From Nymphaea colorata (Eukaryota > Streptophyta > Magnoliopsida > Nymphaeales > Nymphaeaceae): DNA of 64,000 bases. Positions 1 to 11,740 of this stretch are shown piece by piece. Below the pieces are notes generated by a model. It was not told where the DNA came from. It ran no database searches and was given only the letters and a program-made list of their open reading frames with translations. Numbering within the stretch: position 1 is the stretch's first letter; the number at the start of each line of letters is the position of its first letter. The position numbers were made by a program, and so were the translations under genes. Location: the NCBI RefSeq assembly GCF_008831285.2, contig NC_045142.1, positions 8,344,713 through 8,408,712 of the forward strand, in the 5' to 3' direction.

Positions 1-1582
1 GAGAGATAGAGAGGAGAGAGATGGAGAGGAATTTGTCATACAGATTTAGAAATGAAATGACAACGGAAAATCTAAGAAATGAGCCTAAAACTTTGACATC
101 GACAAAAAGACACAGCTAACCTTTTCATATTGTCAGAAACACTCATAAGTTTAACCAAAAAGATCCATAAAATTGTTTTTGAGAAACTTTAATTGTTTAA
201 TTAGTAAAAACTACTATTTTGCTGTTTTTACCCTCTAAAAGATAAGATAAAAGGTTCCTGATTTTAGTAATGTAATTAGGTCTTCCATAAAGAAATTCCT
301 AACATTAACAAACAAGACTGCTTAATTATTTAAATATCAATAGAAAATTAAACTATTTGGATATAATTAATCATGCATTAATGTTATTGCACGTATAACC
401 AAAAAAGCTCAACTTACAATTTGTCGTTGTCATGGGGATTAAAGTTTTTTAATCACAATAACTCAAGCTTAAGTTTTACTTTGGGCTAATGGGCAAATTT
501 ACTGTCTTCCCATGAATGGCACAAAAGTTGGGTACCTTTGCAAAAGTATGAAATGGTAATTAGGTGTGTTCTTCCATTATTGTAAAATCTTCAGGTGTGC
601 TTTTAGCAAATTTTCCAGTCAAAAAATACAATTCAAAAAGTGACTTCTAATATATATTCACTTTAGGTAGTAGATTGTATTGTATTATTCATAAAAGAGG
701 TGAAAAATGTACAACTTCAGAAAATAAAAATACATAGGCTTCTCTATTCAGATGAAAGCATGATTCCGACGTATGGTTAAGGATGGTTTCAATTTTAAGG
801 AGTACAAACCTCGTGAGTTTTCTTAATGTTCCTTTCACATGCATATTTGGTAATCTTCTGATGGCCTTCAGCATGGAGAAGAGAAATGTTCCGTCCCAAT
901 GGCAACTTCAGGTTTTTGAAGCCATAAGGCCTTTGAGGATGTTCTAGTAATTTCAATAAATTAAATTTTCTTAACTACCAGCCGGTGGAGAGAGAGAGAG
1001 AGAGAGAACTACGGAAAACGCTTTCGTAGGCCTGATCTTGTTGCAAAAGGACATTTGACATCCTTCATACAGCGAGTAAAAACTATGTGAAAAGCATAAA
1101 TCATTATTTTGCCACCAACAACAGTGAGCAAGAACTATGTGAAGCGCATGACTTATTATTTTGCAACCATAAATATCAAATCTGCTGACTTTATTTCACA
1201 GAAATGACCACCATATGCCATAAAAAGTTGGGAAGTAAGCTCCAGCAACTATCATTACATTGCTAAATCCGGTCCGGCGTTCAAGAAACACCATCTCAAT
1301 CTTTCTCAGATCATACAAATTTGGAGCGATGATACATAGCTGTTTCATACAAATATTTAAAAAAGGAGTAATTGATTGATTGAGGGGTACACCCTTAATC
1401 TTTTACAAAGGAGTAATGCAATTGCAATTGCAACTGAAATGTAACCGTCAGTGGCAGCACACAGGTCTTGTTCATTTATCAGTATCATCCTAACTAGTAC
1501 CATATTGATCGAACAACCAAAGGCAATTCCCTTCAGCATAATCCTGCAGACTGAGAAGAGCAAGTCCAAGGGTCCATGACTA
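1..1582. other. Downstream flank of the TIM14-like gene
   Basis: No coding exon is supported here. The right part, roughly 1200-1582, is the expected 3' untranslated region of the minus-strand TIM14-like gene, whose stop codon is at 1583-1585. Short GA-rich runs occur at 1-30 and a clean (GA)n tract at about 988-1007. The two minus-strand open frames (about 689-874 and 1357-1638) show no recognisable motif, and the second overlaps the end of the real gene out of frame. The rest is AT-rich DNA in which I see nothing. Confidence 0.5.
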
Positions 1583-2273
1583 TCAAAATGCAGACCCACT
1601 TCCCTTCGTCTTTCCAAGCATAATATCTTTCGCCTCATTTATTTTTGAAGCAAGAAAATGGCTGCCACCTGCATCTGGATGGTTTGCAACCATCACCTTT
1701 CTGTGTGCTACCTTAACTTTCTCCACAGTAGCACTTTCCCTGTTGAAGAAAATACAGTTTTGTAATATGTTGCTAACAAATGGGAATGCCATGAAAAATT
1801 ACCTAGGTTCGTATCAGCCACGCAAGAAAAGAGACTCGAGTAATTTTGCCCGACTGAAAAGAGAACATGTCAGTTACCAGTATATTATCGCACCATTCCA
1901 ATTAGTCAATTTTAAATTGGAAAAATGGTAGGGTCATGCTCATCTTAGACCTTCCACGGTAGCAGTAATTCGCCCTGCGGTGAACCTTGACAAGATAAAT
2001 TCGTCAAATAAACTAAAATGAGCACCCCCTAATAGAAATTTTGAGGGCTTCTACCATTGGCCTTCATCTCTATGTGCCAAAAGTCCGCTGCCTGCTTCTC
2101 ATCAGCTCAAACAAGGTTTTCCTGGAATCGCCTAAATAGCCAGTAGAATCGACCACTAGCCAGCTAATATAAAATTAGATTGTCAACTTTGTGACACATT
2201 GTCATCTATGTCTCATGAGTGTGGAGTGCATGTGCCGGTGCTGATGGGGGTGCTGCTGCGGGAATACAGGGAA

Positions 2274-2308
<35 letters not shown>

Positions 2309-5300
2309 TTGTTTCTTAGCTCAATCTGTCGTTTTTGCACTTTTATTACTGTAAATAAAGAAAGAGAGGGAGAGAGAAGAAAAAGAACGAATAGAAAAAG
2401 CTTTGGACATGAATAGAAGAGGTGTGATTGGGGTGGCATGTCGGAGCCGGACCCCCACCCCCAGGTGGGTGCTGACCCTTTGTGAACAGTCTGTGTGACA
2501 TAGATTGTCATCATTGGCCACGAGACCGGTTGTTCTGTTGGAAGACCACAATGCCAGCCCAATTATCCATGACTGATGAGGGGCACCTGATAGACAATCC
2601 AGGAAAAGGTCCCATGGTTGGAGCTTTAAATGTAACAACACATTATGCTAAAAATTGTTCTGATACTGAATATAATGTTTTCACTTTCCAATGTTGAATG
2701 GAGAGGATGGAAAGGCTCCCTTTTCTACAAAATCTGAGAATCGATGTTTGTTGAATTGCTTTCAACTTCCATCTTTATACACCCAAAATCTTGGTACACC
2801 TAGAACATTCTGGCAATCATGAACCACCTAATACCAAAAACTAGGCAAAAAATAAACATTAGAGAATGGACAGAATGTAGGGCCTGCTTCTAGCCATGTA
2901 AAATATCACGTTACACTCACAAGAAAGAAAAAGCTATAATCATTTACAGTAAATTTGGTTAGAATCGTTGCGCTCTGAATTTGTAGAAATCAAAAGGAAA
3001 CGTAACCATTGATAGCCTGGTCTATTCTGAACTTGTTAAGATTCAAGAACTACATGAATCACAATCTCATCATCGATGAATCCCAAGACAGGATATAGGT
3101 GGACAAGAAATGGGAAGTACACCAGGTCAAGGAACAACTGATTCTTGGTGACATTTTCTTTTACACATACGGCTTGATCATTCTAGGTAGGCCAAGCAGC
3201 TGCTACTCATTCTCACAGTTCATGGCGTAGAGACCTAGTTACAGTTTTCAATAATATAGTCGCCAAAGGTTTTTTCATAAATAAGTTATGAGAAAGGCTA
3301 TTTTTTGAATATGATTGCTTTAATAAAATTACCGGAACTGGCCCAGCTACTTAAGTTCCTAACTTCTAGAACAATATTTACTTTTGGGTGGGAAATGTAG
3401 TTGCAAAAAAGGTAATTTTAGTAGATTATACACCCCTAGCATGCCATGATTGAATAAGCCCCCGTCAATACTTTATTGTTTCAATGACTCCTGTTACAAG
3501 ATCCTAGTGTTCTAGCAGTTTTAGGTTTATGTCATGGTTGAATTTACAGATAAGAGGAAGCAAATAACTAAAGAAAGAAATACAAAATAAGCAATCCCTT
3601 TTATGCACGTAATAATTTTCCTGATCTTTTAATCTTGCACCAGTTTGCTAGTTACAATTAGTGTACTGCTTACCGAACTCCAAGAATAAGAGCAGCTTCC
3701 CTTCTTGTCATCGTAGTTTCAAAGCCTCCACCATAAAACTTTCGGATTCGAGGTGTGGCTGGCCGGGCTTTGAATGCTTGCCAAGCTTGCACTCCATATC
3801 TGCCTGCAAGTGCAACAGTAGCAACGGCGATTCCTGCAATAAAAGGTGTAGCCTGCAGGCTATTTCAGGATGCAGCATAGAAATAGAAAAAAAAAAGAGA
3901 AATAATGATCAAACTTATGCTGCCTGATACAAAGAACATGATAAATACATGATAAATATGGTAGTAATAGACATCGAACTCTGGGACCTGGATTTTGGAA
4001 CACCGAATCCAGTTATGATTTGGGTTACTTAATTTGAGAGGCTCAATTGATTTGAGAGGCTCAATTGATTTGAGAGAGTCATTAGCGACTAGATTGGCAA
4101 GGTAGAATAAGAATCAGCTCCGGATATTAATTCCAAGAATTAGCTCGCAAAAGCGACCAATTTGCCAATTGGATGTGAACCTTAAGGTAAGATGCAGTCC
4201 AAAAGTGCTGCCACCTTCCTTCACAAATCACAATCCTACCTTAACTGCACCAATTCTTTTCAAAACAAACAAGTGGCCAGAGACTGTTTGTGAACATGGA
4301 ACCACAAATAGGGAGAGAAATGTCTCACCTACAAAATAATTGTTTATACATGAGTAACATGCATAGATGTGCTCCCCATGAAGCTGGCAAGATATTGAAG
4401 CATTTTAATGACACCTACCAATCTTAATAATATCATCCTAAGCATTTAAGTAGATAAAAGTGCATTAGAAATGATCAATCGTGTTAGCACTTAACTTGAG
4501 ACTCTGATAAGCATCTTTCTAATACCAACCTCTCCTCGAAAATATCAAAAAACATCCAACGTAGTCATGAACTAGTAGTAGGTTTTTGGGTCACTCCTAC
4601 ATTTGGTTAGCTTTTCCATTTTTTTTCTCTTCTTTGTTTAAGAAGATAAGTACACACACACAGATATACATATATCTATATAAATTTATGTCCATTGGAA
4701 GTTTTACAAATAACTTCCTCTCGCACACACACCCCCACATATATATATAAATCACACGTACCAGCAAAATTTCTTAAAAATCATGCTTTTATTGCAAAAA
4801 ACAAGTACATTCAAATTTCGAAACTCTGATAAGGAATAAATATTGTGATAATATAGCAATCCATTATAACATTACAGCATTTTCCTTTTCTAAAAAAAAA
4901 AACATTTCATTTATGTGCATTTTCAGTATATTTTTCATTTTTGTTTTTAAAACAAGTTTATACCGTTTTGAGTGGTATTCCAATGCTTTAAAACAAATTA
5001 AATAAAAAATCATTAATTCATTAATTTTTATATTACTCTTTATATAAACCCATATATTGAATTACCAAGATTTTTGAAGAAAACCAAATCTAAAGAAATT
5101 CTATGGAAAGCATTCCTAAAGAAAATTCTGAAAAGAATAATGTTAACTATGAAACATATAACCCATATACAAATATTGGTGTGTATGAACTCTTTTTGTA
5201 TATACTTTCACGTATGGTTACCTCCTTTGATAATGATATCTATGCCTTCTATAACTTTGGCACTTTAAATATTATCTTTCTATATGTTTTCATTGACCTC

Positions 5301-8300
5301 ATTCAGTCAAGAAGTCATAGACTCGCTCCAACTGGCTGATCTTTTCAGGGCCTTAATTAACTTGTATCAGACTCTCAAACTTTGGTAACGTAGGTCTTCA
5401 GATGTAAAAGTTGCGAGATTTTGAAATATATCTAATTAAAACTGACACATTTTGTTGGAATATTGTATTCACAACTTCAACTAGGAGGATAACTTAGAAG
5501 GTCTATGCCCCAAGGTGGTAGTCATCTTAGTACCTTCATTTTTTCTTCCCAATTAAGCTTTCCTATGATCAATCATTATATTTGAGCCTCTGTTGCTTTG
5601 ATAGCATACATTCCTACAAGACTTGCTAGTAAATCTATTTCTATGCACCAGACAAAACGGCTACATTTTCAGATGAGGCCAATCTTTGTTTGTGACTGCC
5701 TTTATTAACTCTTTATGCAACATAGGTATGCATGCAGATGTGGATGGAAGCAAACAGGGAACACTGCAAGACTTTCCAAATGCATGGATATGGTTACAAG
5801 GATGTACGTGCATCATTAGGGAAGAAAATGTAGATTGCATGTACCATGTATATTACAAAGCACACATGCATATGTATAAAAAAACAAAGGAGGAATGAGA
5901 TGAAATTGCCTTTAGGGTTCATTTGTTTCACATTTTCCCTGTCAAATAGCTGGTTTTGCAAGGAAAATTAAGTCTTTCTTGCTTGTCTATAGCATACAAC
6001 ATGCTGAAAACATTATATGGGACCCACATACAAGGGAACCAAATTTCTTAGATATTGTAATTTTGAAAGCAAAATTATTACAGCTCCTCCTGCAACTCGT
6101 TTCTGACATCAAAATGCTCGGTAAGCACTCTCCTTTTCTCCCTATCTCCTCTCTCATCTTTTATCCAGGTCTGGCTCTGGATCTAGTCAGAACAGATTGG
6201 TCTAACCAGTACCGACAAACCACCATAGTAATGCAAATTATCAAGACCATTATGCATTTATATTCATAGGTTCATTCATATCCACAAATGCATATAAGGG
6301 AATGATTTCCTTTGTAAATGTCAAGTATTACAAGAAAAAAATATCGATAGGAACCATTTGACAGGATTTTGAGCTTTATGAACAAGGTGAGAATACTTTT
6401 ACAAATATCAAGAAAGGAATGAGAGCAACTCCTAGTGACATTCTCAATATTTGGTTATCAGCAATTAGAACAAGGTGAGTATATTTTCACAAAGACCAAG
6501 CAAGGAAACAAGGGCAACTCCTAGTAACACCCTTAGTATTTGGTTATTAACAACATGCTAATAAAGAAGTCCTTTAGAAGAATTAGCATCATCTCATGCA
6601 TCTTACACATGTTAGTACATCTATAGAATAAATTAGTAACTTCAAACACCGAATTGTTTAAAAAAGGAGTAAGCACTAAGTTTGAACATTGAACATAGAT
6701 CTGATCTCTATAGGAGAGCTGCATGTAGAGCCAAGCGTTCTGCTTTGTAGAATATGAAAACTAGGGACTTATTATTAGTAGGATTTTCTTTCAAAAAACT
6801 TTAAAAATTATAAGTTTCTCTCACTCCAAATTAGCACTCAAGAATGAAGAATGCTGGTAATTTCAAGGGGCTTAGAGTTGCCTGTGTGTTAAAATAAAAA
6901 GTTTACAAGCTCTCAACTTTTGAGCATAATTGGCAGTAACTCAGGCTCAAATTGCCAAGGGACTGAGTCATGAGTAAAGCACTAACCCAATGCAACTGAA
7001 ACCTAGTAGACTCAGGTCTGGATCGACTGAATCAGCTTGGGATCACCAAGTCTAGACTTGTTTCATTCAGCACCAATTCTAACTGTGACTCAGCTATCAC
7101 TAAGAAATAAATTATAGTTGTTTATGAAAAATAAACTAATCTAGCACAGTCTTTTATTAGTTATTAATATATAGTTGTGTTCTAAGCTTTAGTTATGCAT
7201 TGTATTTAAGCGAAATTACTTATTATTTTATAAATATGTCCAACTTCTTCATCAATTTGTAGTGAAAAATAAAAATACACTGTCAGTATTGATGAGTGAT
7301 GACCCTTCCTGAACGAGTCACGGAGTCAACTCACTGACATATAACCCAGTAGTCAGCCAACCCACATCCAATTTTAGCGGATTGATGACTGTGCTTGGAG
7401 TTCTAGTGAGCTCAAGCACAGACTGAGACATCACAGTATTGAATACCAGCAGAAGTGAGGAACCATATACTGGAAGATCAGAGTCCCATTAATCAATTTG
7501 TCAGGAAAATGAGCAGAGCAGATTTTATTAGGTTTATAAGAAAAAGTACCAAGATGCCTTGATTTAATGCTACTGGCAGTTCTAGAGAACCTTTACCCTG
7601 CAGCAAAAACTCACGTTTCTGCAATTGATTCCCCGTCTCAAGCATTATACAATCCATTCAAATCTCGAGAAGAAGCTTCCAACTGCATAGTCGTTTCTGT
7701 TGGCATCGGTGATATATTCAAGACAAGGTAACCGAAATCAACTAACTTACTTCCACGTCCCAGAGAAGGAAACAGTCTACTGATCAAATAAGCTTCTACT
7801 TGCATCCATTCTCATGCACAAGTGCTTTCAAACTCAACTGTTCATTAGCTCCGAAGACTATCGAACTAGGAATACCAATTTCTCTCAAGTCTCTAATGAC
7901 CGTTTACTAGTAATGCCCATGCTTCCTATTATTACTGAAACCAATTTGATAACTTATTATTAAAAAAAAGGAGTATTAATTGCAAGTAGGATCAAGCTTC
8001 CTCTACCAACTTCAGTAACTAATCGATTTAAAACCAGGCATAAGTAACCATTCCGAAATGGGTAAAACATGTACTGACCAAAACACATAAAGACCTTTAA
8101 ATAAAGATCTTTATGTTTACATAGAGGGTAAAGAAAAAACTTGAAACCATACAAGCCAGCTTCTTGTGGTCTACAAAATGAATCACTTTTAAATCAATGG
8201 CAGCGCCAGCGAACACATAATCATTGTAACGAACATAAGAAAGGGAAAGAAGGAAGAACATTTGATATATTCTCAGGAAAGGACCTTTGTTTCAAAGAAG

Positions 8301-8397
8301 CAGGAAATTCATGCGGTGTACCTCATACATAAATCACAAGAAGAATCTGAAACAATGAGTTATTAGCTCAGGCAAAAAAGAGTGAAGAATCTACCAT
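1583..8397 (-). CDS. TIM14: TIM14/PAM18-type J-domain protein, mitochondrial import motor (3 coding exons)
   Basis: Predicted CDS: complement of 8395-8397, 3674-3852 and 1583-1739, 112 residues, the usual length of plant TIM14. The family stimulates mtHsp70 at the TIM23 channel from the inner membrane. Exon 2 encodes a short hydrophobic N-terminal segment followed by GRYGVQAWQAFKARP and the MTRREAALILGVR motif. Exon 3 gives the J-domain core with the HPD tripeptide in NHPDAGGSHFLASKINEAK and ends in KTKGSGSAF. Exons 2 and 3 join in phase within an Arg codon (CG|G) at good GT-AG sites. Exon 2 starts after an AG exactly where family members have the residue after Met, so the ATG must lie upstream. 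The best candidate is ATG|gtagat at 8395-8397, at the edge of a GC-rich, 5'-UTR-like stretch. An in-frame ATG seven codons upstream (8416-8418) would give 119 residues. Exons 2 and 3 are near certain. The ATG exon is inferred. Confidence 0.85.
1740..3673 (-). other. Intron 2 of the TIM14-like gene
   Basis: This 1.93-kb intron is bounded by CG|gtaag at 3674/3673 and cag|GG at 1740/1739 on the minus strand. It contains a (TA)n microsatellite at about 2277-2306. Open frames overlapping the microsatellite and its flanks are not gene-like. No transposon protein signature was found. Confidence 0.8.
2277..2306. repeat. (TA)n microsatellite
   Basis: About 15 uninterrupted TA dinucleotides inside intron 2 of the TIM14-like gene. 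It inflates the short open frames on both strands (tyrosine/isoleucine alternation). Confidence 0.95.
4031..4080. repeat. Threefold 20-bp tandem repeat
   Basis: The unit ATTTGAGAGGCTCAATTG plus a spacer repeats about two and a half times, the last copy ending as GAGAGAGTC. It lies in the putative first intron of the TIM14-like gene. No function is implied. Confidence 0.85.
6381..6556. repeat. Diverged 88-bp tandem duplication
   Basis: Two adjacent units begin AACAAGGTGAG at 6381 and 6469. Both contain GCAACTCCTAGT and end near ATTTGGTTAT. They differ at many positions, so the duplication is old. Confidence 0.8.
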
Positions 8398-8720
8398 GCT
8401 TTCGGACGGTTTCTGCATTAGATCACTGACCCCCAACCGCACGGACAAATATGTCGAAAATCAGGAAGTGGGCATGCCGCCACTCGATCCCCCGGCTCCT
8501 CCCCCTCCACCGTTTTTTTTCCTCCTTTTCCAACGGCCGCTTTTTATTGACTACCAATCTGAAAACAGTGGTCGCTGGAAGGCTCTACCGGGCTACCCGC
8601 GGGTTCGTCGTTTTTTCTTGTTCCCGAAGCTTTTGCGCCTGCCCTCGCGAGAGCCTCATGATTCGGTTCTGGGTACGTGACGGTTCGGGTTGGGCATGGT
8701 AAAACCGCTCTGAAAAATTG
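8398..8720 (-). promoter_or_regulatory. GC-rich 5' exon/promoter region of the TIM14-like gene
   Basis: This stretch is distinctly richer in G+C than its surroundings. Read on the minus strand it is purine-rich and leads into the proposed start codon, as a plant 5' untranslated exon would. It contains a tiny upstream frame (ATG CCC ACT TCC TGA, about 8476 downward) and an in-frame ATG at 8416-8418. The plus-strand proline-rich open frames here are composition artefacts. No TATA box was assigned. Confidence 0.45.
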
Positions 8721-9312
8721 TGAGAAATTTTTGAAAACTTGCCCTCTGAAAAAAAAATAAAAATTGAGAAATTAGCAATTAGTCTTACAAATACCAAGCA
8801 CGGTCGTGAACGGTTGTTCAATATCATCATATCCCTACCTATCAAAGTTTCTCCTTCTTTTTGAAAAGAAAGAACCAGCCACACTGAGCCTATAAAATTT
8901 GATAGACTGCCAGATATGAATTCTAGTACTCCAAAACACCAATTTCGATATTTCAGAATCTAATCACAAGCATACAAGGTCTCTAGTAACCTTATAGACC
9001 ACATCTATATGGTTGCTTAGCTAATTTTAATATAGATAAGTGGCATCCTCTTTTCTTTAGGACAGTTGAGATGGTTAAGAAGATCATGTACATAAAATAT
9101 TTCTAAGAAGAGGGGAGTCAATGAAACTTAAGAATTCAGAATTATACTGCTATATAATATCTTATAGAGAATCATATCCCAGGTTACGGTGACAAGAATA
9201 CAGACACCATATCTTGCATAACTGGAGAATGTCTAGGAACGTTAGGTAATCTAGGATCAAATAGCCTTAGCTAGTGACATGGTGGATATCTAAGCAAGAG
9301 GGAAAATGAGGA
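8721..9312. other. Intergenic, no feature seen
   Basis: AT-rich DNA between the TIM14-like promoter region and the first recognisable LINE motif. It may include decayed LINE sequence, but no motif can be read. Confidence 0.5.
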
Positions 9313-10900
9313 CATTAGCTTCAAGATGGACATGTTAAAAACCTATAATAGAGTTTCATGGAGGTTTTTTTCAATAACAGTATGTTGCGGCTGGGTTTTC
9401 ATCCATTTTTGCTTCATTTACTGCTTACGTGTGTTTCAACTGCAACTTTTTCTGTGTTGATCAATGGAATTGAAGACATGAACTTTTGTTGTCACATAGG
9501 CTTGCGACAAGGGGATCCCTTTTTGTCTCTGGCAACAAGACTCGATTAAACCGACTGGTTTATTTTCTTGAAGGTGGGACTGACTGTCATATTGTTTTAA
9601 AAAATGTTAGAGATGTTTGTAGCAAACTTGCTGTTCTTTGAATCAAACCATCTATAGAAACTATTGCTATGCTGTTCAGTATTGTACATACCAGTTAGTT
9701 TACTGGTTTTTGTTTCCTTTTGTATATCACTTTTTGTCATTGTTCTTATTTAATAAAAGAAGGGAGACATATCCTCCAACAGGGCTGTTTTTAAAAGAGG
9801 ATCCCCTTTCCCCTTATTTTTTTTATAATTGTGATGGAAGTAATTTTGAGGAGCTTTATCCATAATGTTCAACAAGGATCCATTTCTACACCTATTGCTA
9901 AGCTCCCCTTGCCCCAAGGTTGACCACTCTCATGCTTGCAGTTGATGTTCTTGTTTTTAGTAGACCCACTTATAAATCTCTTAGAGGTGTAGAGATTGTT
10001 TAGAGGAAATGGAGAGAAAGGCAAGGCTACAAGTGAATAATGCCAAATCAGTACTCAACATTCCTTTTGGAGTTGATACGGTAAAAATTTTGCAATTAGC
10101 TAATATCTTAGGTTTAAGCCCTACCAATCACTTGCTTGGGTCTTCCTCTTTTTGAAGGTCATCTAAAAGGGTCATTGCAAATAACTCTTATGTGAGACAA
10201 CAAACTATCTACCAGGAAGGCAAAGCTTCCACATTTTGATAGGAGATTAAGTCTTATAAAATTTAACATTGCTTCTATTTCCTATTATTAGATGCAAGTC
10301 TTCAAGATTCATAAGGTCATAGTGAAGAAAATGGAAAAGAGTATGGCTCATTTTCTATGGGCAGATTCCTAAAGTGATTGAATGTTTCATTTCATGTCCT
10401 AGAAACAAATAAGTCTAACTAGACAGGGAGATGTGGAGATGAGGAGGTTGGCAGAAACCAATGCATGCCTCTGACCTCTAGCCTCTTGCAGAATCTTTAA
10501 TAGACACATCCTCATTTACAACTGAAAGGAAGATATCTTAAGTTGCACCAAAGCTTGTAAGAATATCCTAGTGGACCTTGAAAAAACCTTGGAAGAGTTC
10601 ATAGACATAGCAAAGTGTGAGATTGGGCTCGAAGTCTATTGAAGACAAGGATACATGGAGAAATAGGGAATATTAAGAGGGTTAAACTATAGACTGATTA
10701 ATGGAGAGACCAAGTTCTTGTTAGATTACTGAGAGGTGAAAAATATACAGGAAGTGAGAAGTCTTTGGGGATCACAGTTGCTAAAGTCTATAATAAATTT
10801 GTGAGCTTCAATATAGATACTATAAAGCCAATGTTTGGAAGGTTCACTAAAATATAACTTGAATAATTGGATTCATTGGCTTATTGGTTTTAACCTCAAC
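9313..10900 (+). mobile_element. Degenerate L1-type LINE reverse transcriptase remnant
   Basis: Broken pieces of a plant non-LTR reverse transcriptase appear in order on the plus strand. At about 9325-9372 is a motif-A-like KMDMLKTYNRVSWRFF. At about 9505 is GLRQGDPF. A second GDP-SP-like motif followed by FFFIIVMEV lies near 9800. At about 9930 is LMLAVDVLVFSR, where the catalytic ADD of the family reads AVD. Further on come a GLQVNNAKS-like block (about 10030) and LGLPLFEG (about 10138). The motif seen twice (9505 and 9800), with LINE-3'-end-like DNA between, points to an internal rearrangement or insertion. Stops and frameshifts are frequent, so the element is dead. No 5' end, poly(A) tail or target duplication was identified. 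Confidence 0.75.
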
Positions 10901-10929
10901 AATTTGAACCACTATTAACATGATTATCA

Positions 10930-11740
10930 TGAAGGAAAATGGTGAAAGTAAGATAAATCTATATATTGAAAAAAGAAGATTTCAACTACATAATAGTACA
11001 AAGTACATCTTCTCTTGCGGACATAGGCTTCATAATTATTAAATCACGTTTCTTTTTGTGTTATTCCTTTTTTATATTTTGGTTTATGGTATCAAAGTCT
11101 AAAGTCAATTGTTGTAATTAGATTTTCATCGGTCTGATCATTGCATAGTCATGGCTCGACAATCAACTTTAGCAACCAAGTTCTTTTGTGCAATGACACT
11201 TCATATGTCCAACAAACTCTCAAATTTAAATTTCTTATTGTGGAAAAAAAATATGCTAGGAGTCATGAAATCCTAAGATCTTTAGGGCTTCATTGAAAAC
11301 AAAATTTTCTACACCTCCATAATATGTTACTAGCAATAATATTTTAAATAAGCATAAATATTGTTGCCTAGTTAAAGTTGAAAATGACCTTTACATGGAT
11401 AGATGATTAGAACTATCTTAAAAAGGCACTGGTCTTTATTGGAAACATCGAACAAGTTGCTCAAGCAAAAGACCTTTTAGAAAAATTTTGCTCACTATCA
11501 AGATAGAGAACTTCTCATGCTCGTTCAAAAAATGCAAATATTGAGAAAGGAACATTATCATGGTTTAATATTTCATTTCCTTCAAGAATATATGCGATGG
11601 GCTCCTTGTCATTTTTTAAAAAGAGCTATATTCGTAAAGGGAAAACCTTCACATGTATTTAAGAAATGGTATGAAATAATATTAAACTAAAGTATATCAC
11701 ATGTTGCATTTTTAGTTTAGTTCCTTGGTTAGCTATTCTT
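10930..11740 (+). mobile_element. Ty1/copia remnant: LTR end, primer-binding site and gag start
   Basis: A primer-binding-site-like TGGTATCAAAGTC at 11087-11099 resembles the initiator-Met site TGGTATCAGAGC seen in the intact copia at 43163. LTR-like DNA precedes it. A gag frame starts at ATG 11151, reads MARQSTLATKFF, and is followed by a WKKNMLGVMKS-type block typical of copia Gag. Stops interrupt it soon after. A block near 11500 (RELLMLVQKMQIL) matches the helical part of copia Gag. Nothing recognisable as protease, integrase or reverse transcriptase follows, so this is a 5' fragment. Confidence 0.65.

Larger units (their letters stand above)
3853..8394 (-). other. Putative 4.5-kb first intron of the TIM14-like gene
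   Basis: If the start codon at 8395-8397 is right, this is a phase-0 intron directly after the ATG. It is AT-rich and holds a threefold 20-bp tandem repeat (about 4031-4080), an 88-bp tandem duplication (6381-6556) and, at about 6930-7440, GACTCAG/GAGTCA-rich DNA that looks like a decayed non-autonomous transposon without clear ends. The small open frames at 5074-5340, 5686-5898, 5979-6269 and 8141-8332 show no family motif and I do not call them genes. Confidence 0.5.
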
